From assembly GCA_024138025.1 (NCBI GenBank), contig JAMXBD010000231.1, positions 372,001 to 436,000 on the forward strand: DNA of 64,000 bases, in the 5' to 3' direction. The notes beneath the pieces are model-generated. The model was not told the origin of the DNA, searched no databases, and worked only from the letters and a program-made list of their open reading frames with translations. Both the position numbers and the translations under genes were made by a program. Each line of letters begins with the position of its first letter. Position 1 is the first letter of the stretch. Origin of the DNA: Combretum micranthum. Lineage: Eukaryota > Streptophyta > Magnoliopsida > Myrtales > Combretaceae. Shown here in pieces: positions 1 to 12,900 of this stretch.

Positions 1-930
1 TAGTAAATTCGTTGTATTCTGGTAAATTCGTCTAATTGTGGTATGTGTTATTTTTATCGGATTCTGATAACTTATCGCATTGTGGTAACTTAATCTGATT
101 TTGGTATGTCATAAATTTGTCATATTTTATATGTTCGTAGTATCCTAGTAGTTTTTTCTATTAGTGCTAAATGGTAAGTTCATTATAATTTGGTAAGTTT
201 TTCACATTCTAGTAATCTGTCTGGTAGTTTTGTCTTTTAATACTAAGTGGTAGATTTGTTGTACTCTAGTAAGTTTGTTGCATTTTGATTGTTTATCTGG
301 TAGTTTTATCTTTTAATAGTAAGTGGTAGATTTGTCATACCTTGATAAGTTTGTTATATTTTGATAGTTTGTCTAATAGTTTTGTCTTTTAGTACAAAAT
401 GGTAGATTTGTCATACTATGATAAATTTATTGCATTTTGGTAGTTTGTCTATTTGTACTAAGTGGTACATTTGTCTTATTATGATAAGTTTATCATATTT
501 TGATAGATCGATTTTAAGTGAACTTTTGGAAATGGTAAGTTTGTTGCATTCAGATGAGTTTATCTAATACTGGTATGTGTTATTTTTGTTGGATTTCGGT
601 AACTTCATAGCATTGTGGTAAATTTGTTTAATTTTGGTATTTAGTAGATTTGTTATATTCTTGTGAGTTCATCACATTATGATAGTTTTTTTGTTAGTTC
701 TAAATAGTAAATTTGTCAGTTCTAAATAGTAAATTTGTCAGATTCTCGTAAGTTTATTGTATAGTGGTAAGTACATGTCATTCATTACATTCATGTGTTT
801 AAATTTAGCAATGCATTATGGTAAGTTTGCCGCATTGTGGTAACCTTATCCAATTTGGTATGTGGTACATTTATTGTATTTTGATAATTTTTTATCTTAT
901 TATGGTAATTGTACGGCTATGACTTAGTTA
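1..930. repeat. Degenerate AT-rich minisatellite
   Basis: Short T/G-rich words recur throughout at irregular spacing: variants of TTTTGGTAGTTTGTC, GTAAGTTTGTTGCATT and GGTAGATTTGTCATA, separated by roughly 20-60 bases. One perfect local duplication is visible near 703-740. The array probably extends left of the window. No ORF of note lies in it. I see no clear terminal motif that would make it the subterminal repeat region of a CACTA element, although such arrays look similar. Confidence is high for repetitiveness and low for its origin. Confidence 0.75.
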
Positions 931-1667
931 CCTAGTCACGTCCTAAAATTAGGTCATACGTACTCGACTTAAGCCAAGTTTTTTGAGTAGCTATAGCATA
1001 AAGTCAAAACAATGTTGTTCGATTTTAGTTTAGCTAGTTGATATGTTCTATGTATTACTATATTGGTACTATCACATTGAATAAAACCTTTTTTTCATTT
1101 TTCTTGCTTCATCTTCTATCTTGACTACACCAATGGAGATTCTTTCATCCTATAGTCTCGCTTTTTATATGTAATGATTTAAGACTATCAAACAAATATC
1201 ATGATTTCATACCTCATTCATATTAATGTTTATATGAAAGAAAAGTTATATCAATTCTAATTCAGCTAACACATGTCAAGATCAATAGACTATCAACCTT
1301 TAACCAAGCTACTTAGAGGTTTAGGACCGATTTCAAGTTCATGTGGTATATTTATTCATTCAATATTCCTCACATTCATTGGATTTTTTTGTGTTTCTAT
1401 TGATATCTTGAACGACACTATTAAAAGATATTTAAGTAAATCTTTTAGATAGAATCTGTCTATATGAATGGAGAAGTTATGAAAATAGAACAAATTGAAG
1501 CAGATCTTAAACTAAGAAACTTTGTATAAGGTTGTTTCTCATCTATCTTTGGTCTAGTTTGGGTAATGATACTTTTAAGATAAGAGAAACATAGCGAACA
1601 CAGGGTGAAACAAACAAGACTTATATCATATAGCAGTTTCAAGTTTTTAGGGGTTTTGTGGAACTTA
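931..1667. other. Non-coding flank left of the copia element
   Basis: AT-rich unique-looking DNA with no supported gene. It is the flank next to the 3' LTR of the minus-strand copia element. Before that insertion it would have continued directly into the DNA downstream of the BAT1 gene now at 16.6 kb. Part of that gene's original 3' UTR or terminator could therefore lie here, but I see no diagnostic signal. Confidence 0.5.
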
Positions 1668-1908
1668 TAGAAGATCAACTACATCAATGATCTAAAAGCA
1701 CTTGAAACTTCAACAGTATCAAAGCAAGAAAAGAATGATTTTATTAATGAAAACTTAACTTGCTCTGTTCAACAACTTGCTATTTATATGGGTTGTAAAG
1801 AACTAACAAACACATAAATAATATCCATTCCCAACAGGATACGTAACCTAAAAGCTAATGACTAAACACTAATAAATACAACTGGGAAAACTATAATATA
1901 TATCAACA
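1668..1908 (-). repeat. 3' LTR of copia element
   Basis: It aligns along its length with 16350-16597, with scattered substitutions and a 5-10 bp indel near the poly-A-rich middle. On the minus strand it begins TGTTGATAT after a purine-rich tract and ends TTCTA. Confidence 0.85.
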
Positions 1909-2382
1909 TCCTCCCTCCCCCCTGATATGCCTAAAACTCTAGGTATAGTGATCTCGAATAGGCAAGCAACATATTTCAATTTGAAATGTTCAAACAAAAT
2001 AAAATGGTGTTTTTATGGATTTTCATATTTTGATTGCAAGGAAATAAAATGGATATGATCGACGTTGATAAGGATATGACCCACCAAATCAACCCAAAAT
2101 ACACTCACTCTTGTTGATATTATACACAACAAGAAAAAGTGGTTTGATCGCCACAATCTGTAAGAGATTGATAAGATCGGTTTGATCGCCAAAATCTAAA
2201 AGACTGATAAGATCAGAAACTCGCCACAGTCTAAGCAATAGATTGATAAGAGTAAACAAGAAAAAATCTCTCAATAATATAATATCAAATGACCAAAATC
2301 TTATGAGTTTCAATACAAAGAGGGGTATTTATGATAGTTCCCTAAAAGACCAAATTAATGACAATAAAGACTAAAAAGATAA

Positions 2383-5300
2383 TGTAAACCCCGGAAATTT
2401 TTCCACATTAGTACACGACCTTACAAGAGATGGTATAAACTAGATGATAGATTTAGATTCTAATCGAAGTCTAATAATAGATTAATATTTAGATTTTGGG
2501 ATAGATGAAGAATTTAGCAACCGAATAAAGAAATTCTCTAACCCTAGTTAAAACCAAAAACGAGATTTGTATCTTGAATAACTAATTCAAGATATGATTT
2601 AAAATTTAGACCTGAAACCTAATATACATATAGATTTAAATAGAAAATATGAATATAAGGATTAAATGATTGTTTTTTATCCCGATAATGATTCGAGATT
2701 AGAATAACGAGTAGTGATGAGTTTATATTTAGACTTAAACTCTAAATTCAAGATTTCTAGTTAAAATTTAAAAGCTACTAATAAGATTTCATGTTTGGTA
2801 TCGAAACTAGAGATATATATATAGTTTGATTTCTGAATTAAGTCCAATATTACATAAACGACTATTTACGCTTATAAACAGAAAATGATGATCCAAAAAT
2901 GAATCGTTAAGATTTTAAATACACAACAAAAATACAAACTGATGAATAACTCAAAATCTAAACCCCAAATAAATAATCAGATCATGCTATTGTTCTAAAC
3001 CGAGTTTTCTTAAGCTATCGGAGCCTGAAACAAAAATTAACCTAACGAGCTTAAGAAATCTAAATCGTGGGAGATAAAATTATACGAATAAATAACTACG
3101 TATATATATAACCTAAATTTGTATTATTAGAAAATCTAAGTGGTTTGTATAACTTTATACACATATTTTTGTACAAAAACTTCCAAATATTAGCTAATTT
3201 ATACCCGTATAACTCGTTTAATTAACTCAAAACTTAACTAAAATAATAAACTAATATATATATATATATATTTAGGCTGCTGCATTCAGTGCAAATTGTG
3301 GAGGAAGAAAGAGGAGCCGAAATATGGCTCAATAATGCTATCCTAAGTCAACAAAATCAATCTCAACAACCTATCATATGAGGACAACTCACCCCAGCAT
3401 TTAATGAAATGAAAACAACAGACAAGAGACATCAAATTGGAGGAAGAATCGGAGGAGAAGCAGCCGTAACTTCTTCCTTTTCCTTCTTCTATATATGTGT
3501 GTTAAAGGACATTAATGAGGAACAAACAAAACTCATTCATTCCCAAGTTCCACAACAAGAAATAGACTCCAAATAACAACCAAAATGAACAGAAAACAGA
3601 AAACAAATCGAACAAAACAATCAAATTCGGATCAAAGGAAGAACAAAGCTAAAAACCCTCAAAAACGAGTTCAAAGGTAAGTTGACATGATTCAAAGGAT
3701 TTTCGTTCAAATCTAAGGATTGTAACTGACTTCTAATCATCTTAGGAACTTAATAAACAAAACACGAGCTTCGGATTACATCGAACGAACTCCAACAAGG
3801 TAATAATCCAAAACCCTAGCTTTATGTTCTAAGAATCGAGATCTATATATATATATATGTTTTTAAAACGTGTTGAAAGTTGTTTTATGTCCTTATATTT
3901 GATATATAAACACTTAGAAGTAGTTCAAGTATGTTTTTAACGTGTAAAAATCAAAGAACATGAATTGAACCGAGGAGGAAGATGATGAACAGTACAACAC
4001 TGCCTCAAGGCCGGCAGTGTAAACGCTAAACGCTAACGGCTTACACGGATAGGCCGACGGCGTATAAGCAGCTTACACTAATCAGAGGCTATGTAAAATA
4101 ATTTTTTTACATAAAAATTGAATGTAAGCCGGCTTCCTGGAGATCTACGCCGACGGCGTAGAGCCGGCGTACGTTGAAAGCCGACAGCTATCAACACCGG
4201 TGCACCCGATATGAAATAACTTACAAAATCAATTTTACACCGGCACCTGAGAATGAAGGCCGGCGGCCTTGAGCCGGCTTACAGTCAAAATTTTCCAACG
4301 AAAGCTTTTTCGAACCCAAACAGAAACTATATATATATATATATAATATGCCTACTGAGTATATATACATGAGGATGCAAGAATCTATAGATAGTTAGTT
4401 TAATACAAATATTTAAGCCTATTTGGATTAATAACTTTTAAAAACCCTAGAATTAAGAAAAATATTTAGTATTAATTAATTAGAGTTAGTATTAGTCTAA
4501 TATTTGTTTTAATAAGATAAAATAGGTAAGAATGGAAATTGAAATAAGCTAATTTCTTGAGTAATGTGACTTCTAAAAATAACAAAACAATTATGCGAGA
4601 TAAAATAAGAGAAACACGACAACACTAAGTATTAATAATTACCAAAATATCGAATCTAGGACACAAAGCACATATAGGAATTTAGCTAGATTGTATTAAT
4701 GAATACTTTGTCTTAAATAGGTGACTTTGACTCACTAGAAGATCTACCAGTGGATTACTACGATTGAAGCAGTATGAGCAGGTGAGTAATTCAGTCATAT
4801 TATACTGGTTGTGATTGTAAATAGTCAAATATATAATGCAAGATAATCAAACGAATGTCTACTGAAAGTATGATTGGATTTGAGTGTATGATTGTTAAAA
4901 TATCTTTATAAAAGCGATAATGCAATGATTGATGTTGTGCAGTAGTATATTGGTGATTGTGTGTAATGTATCGTCACTTTGAAATTGATTAAGACTTATT
5001 GACTTAACAAAATAATATGAACATGCATTGTACAAATTGCATTATTGCATATATGGTTGTGACAACCTGCTACATATTAATATTTCAGATCTCTGTTTTC
5101 GCTTGGTTGATCTAATGTGTAAGTTCTTCCAAGGTTCTCTTTGGTCTGGCAGTCCTATGAGGAACTAAAAGGCACCGAAGAACGTCGCCCATAGAATCGC
5201 TTTGAAATGATTAATACTTAGGGAGTTTCTAAGGGGATTGCAAGAGATGGTTTGTTCAATCGACTATATTCAAAGTGATAACCTTAAAACGAGAAATCAT

Positions 5301-5863
5301 TGATTCTCTTGTGTACTTAGTCTCTCCTGGGCAGGTGGGTCATTAAGATTTGGTTCTTCAACCCATTAAAAAGAGGGCGTAAATCTTTTTCCTGTTTGGA
5401 TTCTAGATCATCCAAACTTGTATCTGTGCATATGGTTGAGTGCTTGCATTGCATATGATTGCTAATAACTTATGTGATGCATGGTATGTCTGGTTATTCA
5501 CTGAGCTGTGGTTTTGCTCATACTCCTACAGTCTTTTAGGTTCACTTTACGACCCTGGTTAGTTACATCCAGGAATATGGCTCCGGTAAGATCTTTGAAG
5601 CTAGAAGTCTACAGATACATTTTAGTTGATGGTTATGTAATATTAGATTAGATTATTTAGTTGTGTACTTCAAAGGAGCTATATGGTTTGTAATAGCTGT
5701 AATGTTTATTCGCTAAGTCATTTCTCTCATATATTTGTTATTTCTTATCAAGCAACTAAAAAGATCCTGTTGTTTTGAAAACTTGTCATTCTCTGAAGGT
5801 AATTTAGTAATAGTATTCAAGTGTAACTTGTTTACTACTACTAGGGTACCCTTGGGGGTGACA
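2383..5863 (+). mobile_element. Solo LTR A (3,481 bp), probable Ty3/gypsy
   Basis: It starts TGTAAACCCC and ends GGGGGTGACA, so it has canonical TG...CA ends. It is flanked by the 5-bp target duplication GATAA (2378-2382 and 5864-5868). No internal domain, primer-binding site or second LTR is present, which fits LTR-LTR recombination. A promoter-like TATATATG lies near 3490, followed by an A-rich leader. A GC-rich segment at about 4005-4285 has palindromic CCGGCG-type motifs. Its 3' end resembles the 3' end of solo LTR B read on the minus strand (GGGTACCC followed by a G-run and TGACA). No significant ORF is seen. Confidence 0.87.
4005..4285. repeat. GC-rich palindromic module inside solo LTR A
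   Basis: Within strongly AT-rich LTR sequence this segment repeats GCCGGC, CGACGGCGTA and GAGCCGGC words. One is a near-perfect palindrome with a single central base (TCTACGCCG-A-CGGCGTAGA, about 4142-4160). Similar words recur in the LTRs of the Tekay and Reina elements in this window. Confidence 0.7.
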
Positions 5864-6344
5864 GATAATAAAGACTAATAACAATGAAAATAAGAACTTT
5901 CTATATCTAATTAGTAATCCATAAATACAGCTCCTATAATATAAGAACTTTTCTTCATGCCATCTGAAATATTTAATAAGTTTGACTAGGGAATTTGATC
6001 CCCATCATCACCCCTGGGCTAATGAAGATTCATCCTCGAATCTCAAATGAATATCCTCCAGGATCAAAAATTAGCCTGCAAAATCCAAATAATATTAAAT
6101 AATCACACCCAGCAAAGCTAAGCTCATGAATCGCATCCTACTCTACAAATCCCCACTGGAACAGTAACTCCTAGAGTATCTCAGCATTAACTCCAGAAGG
6201 TCTTAGCTTACTAATGCCACAATTATCTCCAACCTACTCTAAGGAAGCAATGAAGCAACAAATATCAAGTCGATGTTGCACAAATCAAAATAGTATTTCG
6301 ATCCCATATAAATAATTTGGTGAATCTTGATAAGGAATCAACCC

Positions 6345-7215
6345 CTACTGAAGAGAATCATCAAGTTTTCCAACGGTTCTCATCCTAAAATTAAACCATT
6401 TATATGCTTCCACCTGCACTATAATGCTACCACATAAAAATCTCACACTTCTCCAGTATATGTAACCATCATAGAGGCTCCATTGAATTCTAACGAGCAA
6501 TTCATATAATCTCACAAGGGAGATAAAATTATAGTAATCTCTAACTCGTGGCAACCCCATCAACATATCAGAATAAAAGGGATAGAACTTAAGGAGATGT
6601 ACATAAAAATACCTGAAAGACTCAGCAACTCCATATGCAAATATAGGCGGTATCAAATCAAATACCTATAGGCTCATATACATGTCAACTCTATCTCTTC
6701 CCATCACCAAAGAAGGTAATTCTTCCCCATTGTCATTACTCATATCACCAATATCTTCTACCTGATTCACATGGTCATCTTTTGGATTCTCTTCAAGAAT
6801 TCCAACACTATCTTTCTCAACCAAGGAAACCTGCTTATCGTAATTCTCTAGTGAGGTAGTCATTACTAAATCCCATATTTGTGTGGTCTTCTCTACCACT
6901 ATAGATACAGAAAAAGAAATTTCTTCCCTTAATGCTGCCTGGATAGCTTCCTGTAAAGTCTGAGAACTGAGATGACTAATATTCTTAAAGATGTTATAGT
7001 TTAAGCCATGAACAAATCTAGCGATGGTGTACATAGGAGACTCTTTCTATTCGCTTCGTTTAACGAGTGTTTCAAACTCTTGAGCATACTCTCTAACACT
7101 CATACATCACTGCTTTAGCATCACTAATTTCTCAAATTGTTGATCCTGATAGTCAGCTGGAAAAAAATTTTCTCTCAGGAATCTTTTAATATAGCTCCAT
7201 GACACACCTTCATGA
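6345..7215 (-). pseudogene. Ty3/gypsy gag remnant
   Basis: Read on the minus strand, 7215-6666 in broken frames resembles the retrotransposon Gag domain. There is a tract like 'KRFLRENFFPADY', then 'SVREYAQEFETL', then 'ARFVHGLNYNI' and a helical stretch ending 'LREEIS'. These correspond to the order and spacing of conserved Gag blocks in plant Ty3/gypsy elements. In-frame stops occur between the blocks (near 7105 and 7047). The part downstream of 6666 is unrecognisable. No zinc knuckle, protease or polymerase follows before the 3' LTR. Confidence 0.6.
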
Positions 7216-7611
7216 TATCCCTCCATTATTCACTGTAACATATGAATTTGCCACCACAACTTGGCACTACCAGTCAATTTCTTAACAATTATGGCCCCCA
7301 ATTTACAACTAGAAGGCGAAAAGGTTCCAATACGTTGTTCCACATTAAATTCCCAATCCAGGTAATAGCTAGGAGAACCATAACCATCAAATTAGGACAA
7401 ATTCGTTTCAATTTCATTCAACGCCATGTCTATTAAATGGGTTTCATAACAGTATCTACGAGCCATTATTAATTCACAACTACAAATAGCTTCTTCTTCT
7501 TCTTCTTTTAAATTTTAAGAAGACAATAAGACTCAAAACCCTAATCTAAAAACCCTAGACTCAAAGAAGAACGAAAACCCTAGACGAATCCTAAGCTCTT
7601 ATACCAAAAGA

Positions 7612-8333
7612 TGATGTACCTAAAACCCTAGGCATAGTGATCTCGAATAGGCATGCAGCAGATTTCAATTTGAAATGTTCAAACAAAATAAAATGGTGTT
7701 TTTATGGATTTTCGTATTTTGATTGCAAGGAAATAAAATGGATATGATCAGCGTTGATAAGGATATGACGCACCAAATCAACTCGAAATACACTCACTCT
7801 TGTTGATATCACACACAACAAGAAAAAGTGGTTTGATCGCCACAATCTGTAAGGGATTGATAAGATCGGTTTGATCGCCAAAATCTAAAAGATTGATAAG
7901 ATTAGAAACTCGTCACAGTCTAAGCAATAGATTGATAAGAGTAAACAAGAAAAAATCTCTCAATAATATAATATCAAATGACCAAAATCTTATGAGTTTC
8001 AATACAAAGGGGGGTATTTATGATAGTTCCCTAAAAGACCAAATTAATGACAATAAAGACTAAAAAGATAATAAAGACTAATAACTATGAAAATAAGAAC
8101 TTTCTATATTTAATTAATAAATATGACATAAAGATTAATAAATATGAAATTAAAGACTACACCTAATTAATGACAATAAAAACTAAAAAGATAATAAAGA
8201 CTAATAACTATGAAAATAAGAACTTTCTATATCTAATTAATAATCCATAAATAAAGCTTCTATATTATAAGAACTCTTCTTCATGCCATCTAAAATATTT
8301 AATAAGTTTGACTAGGGAATTTGATCCCCATCA
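7612..8333 (-). repeat. 5' LTR of the gag-only element
   Basis: It matches the rejoined 3' LTR but is 722 bp rather than about 599 bp. It carries an internal imperfect tandem duplication of about 123 bp (roughly 8060-8190 repeating 8180-8240) containing the phrase GAACTTTCTATAT twice. Confidence 0.85.
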
Positions 8334-8419
8334 TCCCTTACCTCAAGTTGGTGCCATATAAAAGCCCAATTTGGAAAGCATAAACGAAAAAGAAGTAAGA
8401 GAAGGTAGCTTGGTGAACA

Positions 8420-9943
8420 ACTCTACAACTTGGTGATAAGAAGAGATGTGATTAACAATAATGAAACCACGGAAATAAGATCACGCACAAAGTGAATATC
8501 AATGTCAATGTGTTTAATCTTTCCATCAAGACATGGGTTACGAGCAATGAGAATTATGGACTTATTATCACATGATACTGAAATTGGCCATGAACAAGGT
8601 ACCCGAAGATCCCTAAGAATATATGAATGTCTAAAGTAATTCTTTAAAAACAACAGCAAGACTTCTATACTCCACTTCAATCATAAGTACTAATGGTGGA
8701 CTGTTTTTTCGATTTCCAAGTGATGAGTGCATCACCAAGAAAGATGCAAAAACCAGCCAAAGATTTTATATCAAAAGTGGAATATCCCCAGTCCACATCA
8801 GAGAAAGTAGTGACCTGAAAAGTATTAGTAGAAGGATAATAGAGACCAAGATTGATTGAACCTTTAAGATATCTCAATAGGTGCAAAACAGCTTGATAAT
8901 GAGGGACCCATCATGGTGAAAGCTATGTCAGGTCGTGTCAAAGCCAAATAAAACATTCATCCTATGATATGACAAAACAAAGACAGATCATCTAGAAAAA
9001 GGTCCATCATCCTTCAATAAATTCCCAATTGAAAGAGGTAGCAAAGTGGGTTTATAATCCGTGAGACCAGCATCAACAAGCATGTTGGCAATGAATTTCT
9101 ACCAATGAGCAAACAATCCAGAAGAAACAGAACATATTTCAAGTCCAAGGAAAAATCATGCTAATCTGAGGTCCTTGATAGTAAATGCTTGATTAAGTTG
9201 AGATCTAAGAGGATCAATGGTAGAAACATTGTTTCCAATGACTAACATATCATTGACATAAAGTAGAACAACTAAGAATCCATCATATTGATTTTGATAA
9301 ATGAAGAGTGATCATTAGAAGATTATACGAACCCTTTATCTAAAAGAAAACCAGAAATCTCATTGTTCTACTATCATAAGGCTTGTTTGAGTCCATATAG
9401 AGAACGTTTTAGAAGAAAAACCTTTGATAAACCAGCCTTTGTATAACCAGGTGGTGGCGACATATAGATTTCCTCATCCAAAAATCCATGTAGGAAAGCA
9501 TTATTGTTGTCAAGTTGGTGTAAAGGCTAAAGGCTAAAGGCATACACAACAGCTAATAAAATCCTTGCTTTGCTGAGTTTTGCAATAGGGGAAAACGTAT
9601 CATGGTAATCTATTCCTTCAATGTACGTGTATCCCTTAGCAACTAATCGACCCTTGTAGCATTCAGTTAAACCATTAGGCCAATATTTAATGTTGTATAT
9701 CCATTTGCATCCAATAGATGCTTACCCTTAGGCAACTCAACAAGTCCCCCATTATCATTAAGTTTCAATGCCTCTGTCTCCTTATTTATGGCTGATATCT
9801 ATTCCTCATGTTTGGTAGCTTATGTAAAAGTAATTGGTTCATGAGAATTGAATACAAGAGCAATAGAATCAATGAAGCCTTTGGGGTAGGTAGAAAAAGT
9901 ATTAGCAATAAAGAGAAGATAAGAACAAAGGGAAATGTGTTTA
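8420..9943 (-). pseudogene. Copia RT/RNase H (3' part of pol)
   Basis: On the minus strand this region carries the C-terminal half of copia reverse transcriptase and RNase H in several frames. The catalytic YVDD box is present as YVND (about 9251-9275), a change expected to abolish activity. RNase H-type sequence follows (8886-8677), including 'FSDVDWG' and 'SLAGFCIFLG', where the usual form has DADWAG. Many stops interrupt it. Solo LTR B separates it from the upstream pol at 13445. Confidence 0.75.
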
Positions 9944-9948
9944 GTATT

Positions 9949-12900
9949 TGTCACGCCCCAAAGGGTACCCTAAACGTAACAATCCGCCACACTTAATATT
10001 AAAGCTTAAGTATGACACCCTTAGTCATTTCTAGAAGCTTTGACATTAAGTGTAAGGCATGCTCTCACAAATTTAGAGGACCATACATGGAATTATGAAG
10101 TTTAAGAAGATATAATAACAGATTAAAAAAAGAGGATTCATAATATTCCTGTGTTCATATCAATAATCTTACAAAACTTAGGAGCATTCCCCAGTCACAA
10201 ATCTATTACAAGAATACTTCTTCATCTTATCGATCACTAAGCTACATCTAGAGATTCCTTAGCTAAAAGGAAAAAAAAAAAAAACATGGTTGCAAGGTCC
10301 ACGTAGCCTCAACCACAAATAGGTAAACTGCAAAGATATCTATAGGGCTATAAGCTTAACTTAGTGAGAACTATATCCATAAATAACTTCTTGTAACAAA
10401 ATTCAAATAAGTTGTTTAAGCAAACAAATGAAATGCAATATACACATGGGCAAACAAGGCATATAGTTTTCCGAGAACTATATGGTGAATGGATTTACGC
10501 CCTCCATTCGGGGTTTGGTGATACGTAACCTCAAAATAAGTAGTTTTAAAAAGATTTATGCTTTTGATCAATATCACCACATTAAGTCTACTTGAATTGA
10601 ATCTTGCTTCCGGACTTTCCGCCAAGCATTTCCTTCATGTCGCCAAGCAATCGCTTTTGGTCACTCCACCAAGTGTTGCTTTCGACCTGAGCTACAATCC
10701 TTCTCACCCAAGGATAATAACCTAATGCAATGTGACTCACTTCATGGTATGCATGAATCAGTTTATTTATGATATCATAGTATCATTATTATCAAATTTA
10801 AGGTGATCATAGAATCTCATACAAATCAAGTGTCATATTAAGACAAACATTAAATCAATTCCTGCCTCGATATTCTTAGGATTCTTTCAACAAATTATCT
10901 TACATACATATCCATTTGTCTTTTCTTAATTCTAATGCGACCAGATTACAAGCACAATCAAGTGAAACGTTTTAAGGAAATAAACTCATGATGCCATGTT
11001 GACAATTCTCTAAACGGATAAGTCATTCACACAATCCACTTAGTCGAAGTAGTCCGGGGTATGGGTATCCTTCCTCAGGATCACCTAGTCAAGGAAAAAA
11101 CCCAAAATGAGTATTTCTTGATGACTTTCTTGAATTTTGACAACACAATATCATGAAACGTCAAAGTTCGTATAAAGGAGAATTCCAATTTGAAATGGCC
11201 ATAACTTGGTCATTTTAACTCAGAATCGCGCATATAATATACCGATTTCTGCCTATTCGAAAAGATCTATCCATTTCTAAAACTATTTTTATCAAACTAA
11301 ACCATTTAGGCCCCGAAATAGTGGTGATTAGATTCATCACGAATTTTTCTATCCCAAAAACAATTTTGTTTCAAACTTTAAATCATTCAAAATTTGTTAG
11401 ATAAATTGTTATCTATGTAGTTGAAAAATTCTCTTTTTATAGCTACTTAGCTCATATTTATTCATGCTCAAGTGTTTGTTGTCCAACTATGTTTCTTGAG
11501 TAAAATAATGTCAATTAGGAGTTCTAGAAAACTATAGTTTATAAGAAATTCTTCTTGTAATTCTTTTAAAATGAATTTTGATTCTTTTGTTTTTAAAGAA
11601 TTACTTTATGTTTTACTTATTATTTTTCCTAGATGACTTTTTTGAAAAGTAATTTTCTTCTTTTCTAAATTCTCTATATTAGTGCTACTTTTCCTATTTA
11701 TTTTCTATACCATTTTTCTTTGACTATTTATTTGGAAAGATCTTAATTTGAAAATTCTCATTCCTTTCTCATAAGGTTTCCTTTATATTATGTTTTCATA
11801 AAAATTATTTTTGTATCAAAATTATTTTCTTTTTAAAAAAAAAACAAAGTGATATAGAAAATGATTTAAAAAGTTTTTCAAAACAAAAGTAGCTTCTAAA
11901 ATTGTAGTGAGTTCTTCTTATAACTTGGAAATGAATGACTTTATTTTTGTTAAATCATAGATTTTATATTTCATATAAACTTATTCCTAAGTGACAAAAA
12001 TCTCTTTTTTATCAAATATTTTTAGAACTTGAAAAATTTGGACAACAATCTTAATGGCATGATTTATGAGAAATAATAGTAAGCAAAAATAACATAAATA
12101 ATAAATAAAGTCAAGTATTGGGAGTCTTAGCTTCTTCAAGGCTCCCGGGACTAAGAAGTAGACTAGTCCCAAAAGAAAATAAGATAAAAGAAAGAAAAAT
12201 TGTTTTGACTTAATGAGGACAATCTAAGACTAGAGAGTAGTCTTAAAACAACAAGAAATAAATAAATTACAACGAAAGAAATAAATAAATTACTTTGCAT
12301 GGAAATAATTAAATTGCAAGTGAGCTTATACGCTCTAAATATATATATATATATATAGATACATAATAATACTTAGATATAACAATAATAATATGAACAA
12401 AGTAATATAACAACATAAACATAAATCGATATTCATGAACAAGAACAACACATGAACATAGTGTAGCTTCCATAACATTTAGTTTTTGGAAACTCACACC
12501 ATAGTCATGTAAAGTTCATGATATGAGAAAAAGAATATGTAAAGAAAATTTACCTAAAGAAGGTTTTTGAAGTATTATATGGTTATGGGTTTTGTGTAGG
12601 TAGAAAGTGGTTTGAGATTATTTTGAGAGAATATTTAGAAAGATTTTTTAGAGAAAATTTTGAGAGAGGTTTGGTATAGAAACTTGTGAGTAGTAATTGT
12701 GTGAAAGAAGTGAAAGAGGATGGGGGTATTTATAAGAAAATATGGAGTGATTTTTGAGTGATTTAAATAAAAGAAAATTAAAACAAAATGAGGGGAGAGA
12801 GAGATGGGAGGGGTGCCGGCCATAGTGTTGGAGAGGGAGAGGAGAGATTTTATTTTGTATTTTTGTTGATTTAATGAAGTAATAAGTAAGGTAGATGTGA

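Larger units (their letters stand above)
1923..6007 (-). repeat. 3' LTR of the gag-only element, split by a solo LTR
   Basis: Segments 1923-2382 and 5864-6007 together match 7612-8333. The join is interrupted by the solo LTR at 2383-5863 and one copy of its GATAA duplication. Rejoined length is about 599 bp. The sister LTR reads straight through the insertion site near 8068, which gives an internal empty-site control. Confidence 0.87.
1917..8338 (-). mobile_element. Gag-only, non-autonomous Ty3/gypsy element nested in copia
   Basis: Two LTR copies flank about 1.6 kb of internal DNA: 7612-8333 is the 5' LTR and 1923-6007, itself interrupted, is the 3' LTR, both on the minus strand. The LTRs begin TGATG/TGATGGGG and end CATCA/TATCA. 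After the 5' LTR comes a diverged primer-binding site (reverse complement of 7595-7606, reading TGGTATAAGAGC). The interior carries only a gag remnant. TCCCT occurs at 8334-8338 and at 1912-1916. The left copy is separated from the LTR by a run of six Cs, so the target duplication is probable but not clean. Without the inner 3.48-kb insertion the element is about 2.9 kb, too short for pol. Confidence 0.8.

Noticed and set aside
1..930. CRISPR-like spaced repeats
   Set aside because: Repeats are degenerate, spacing is irregular and the DNA is plant nuclear.
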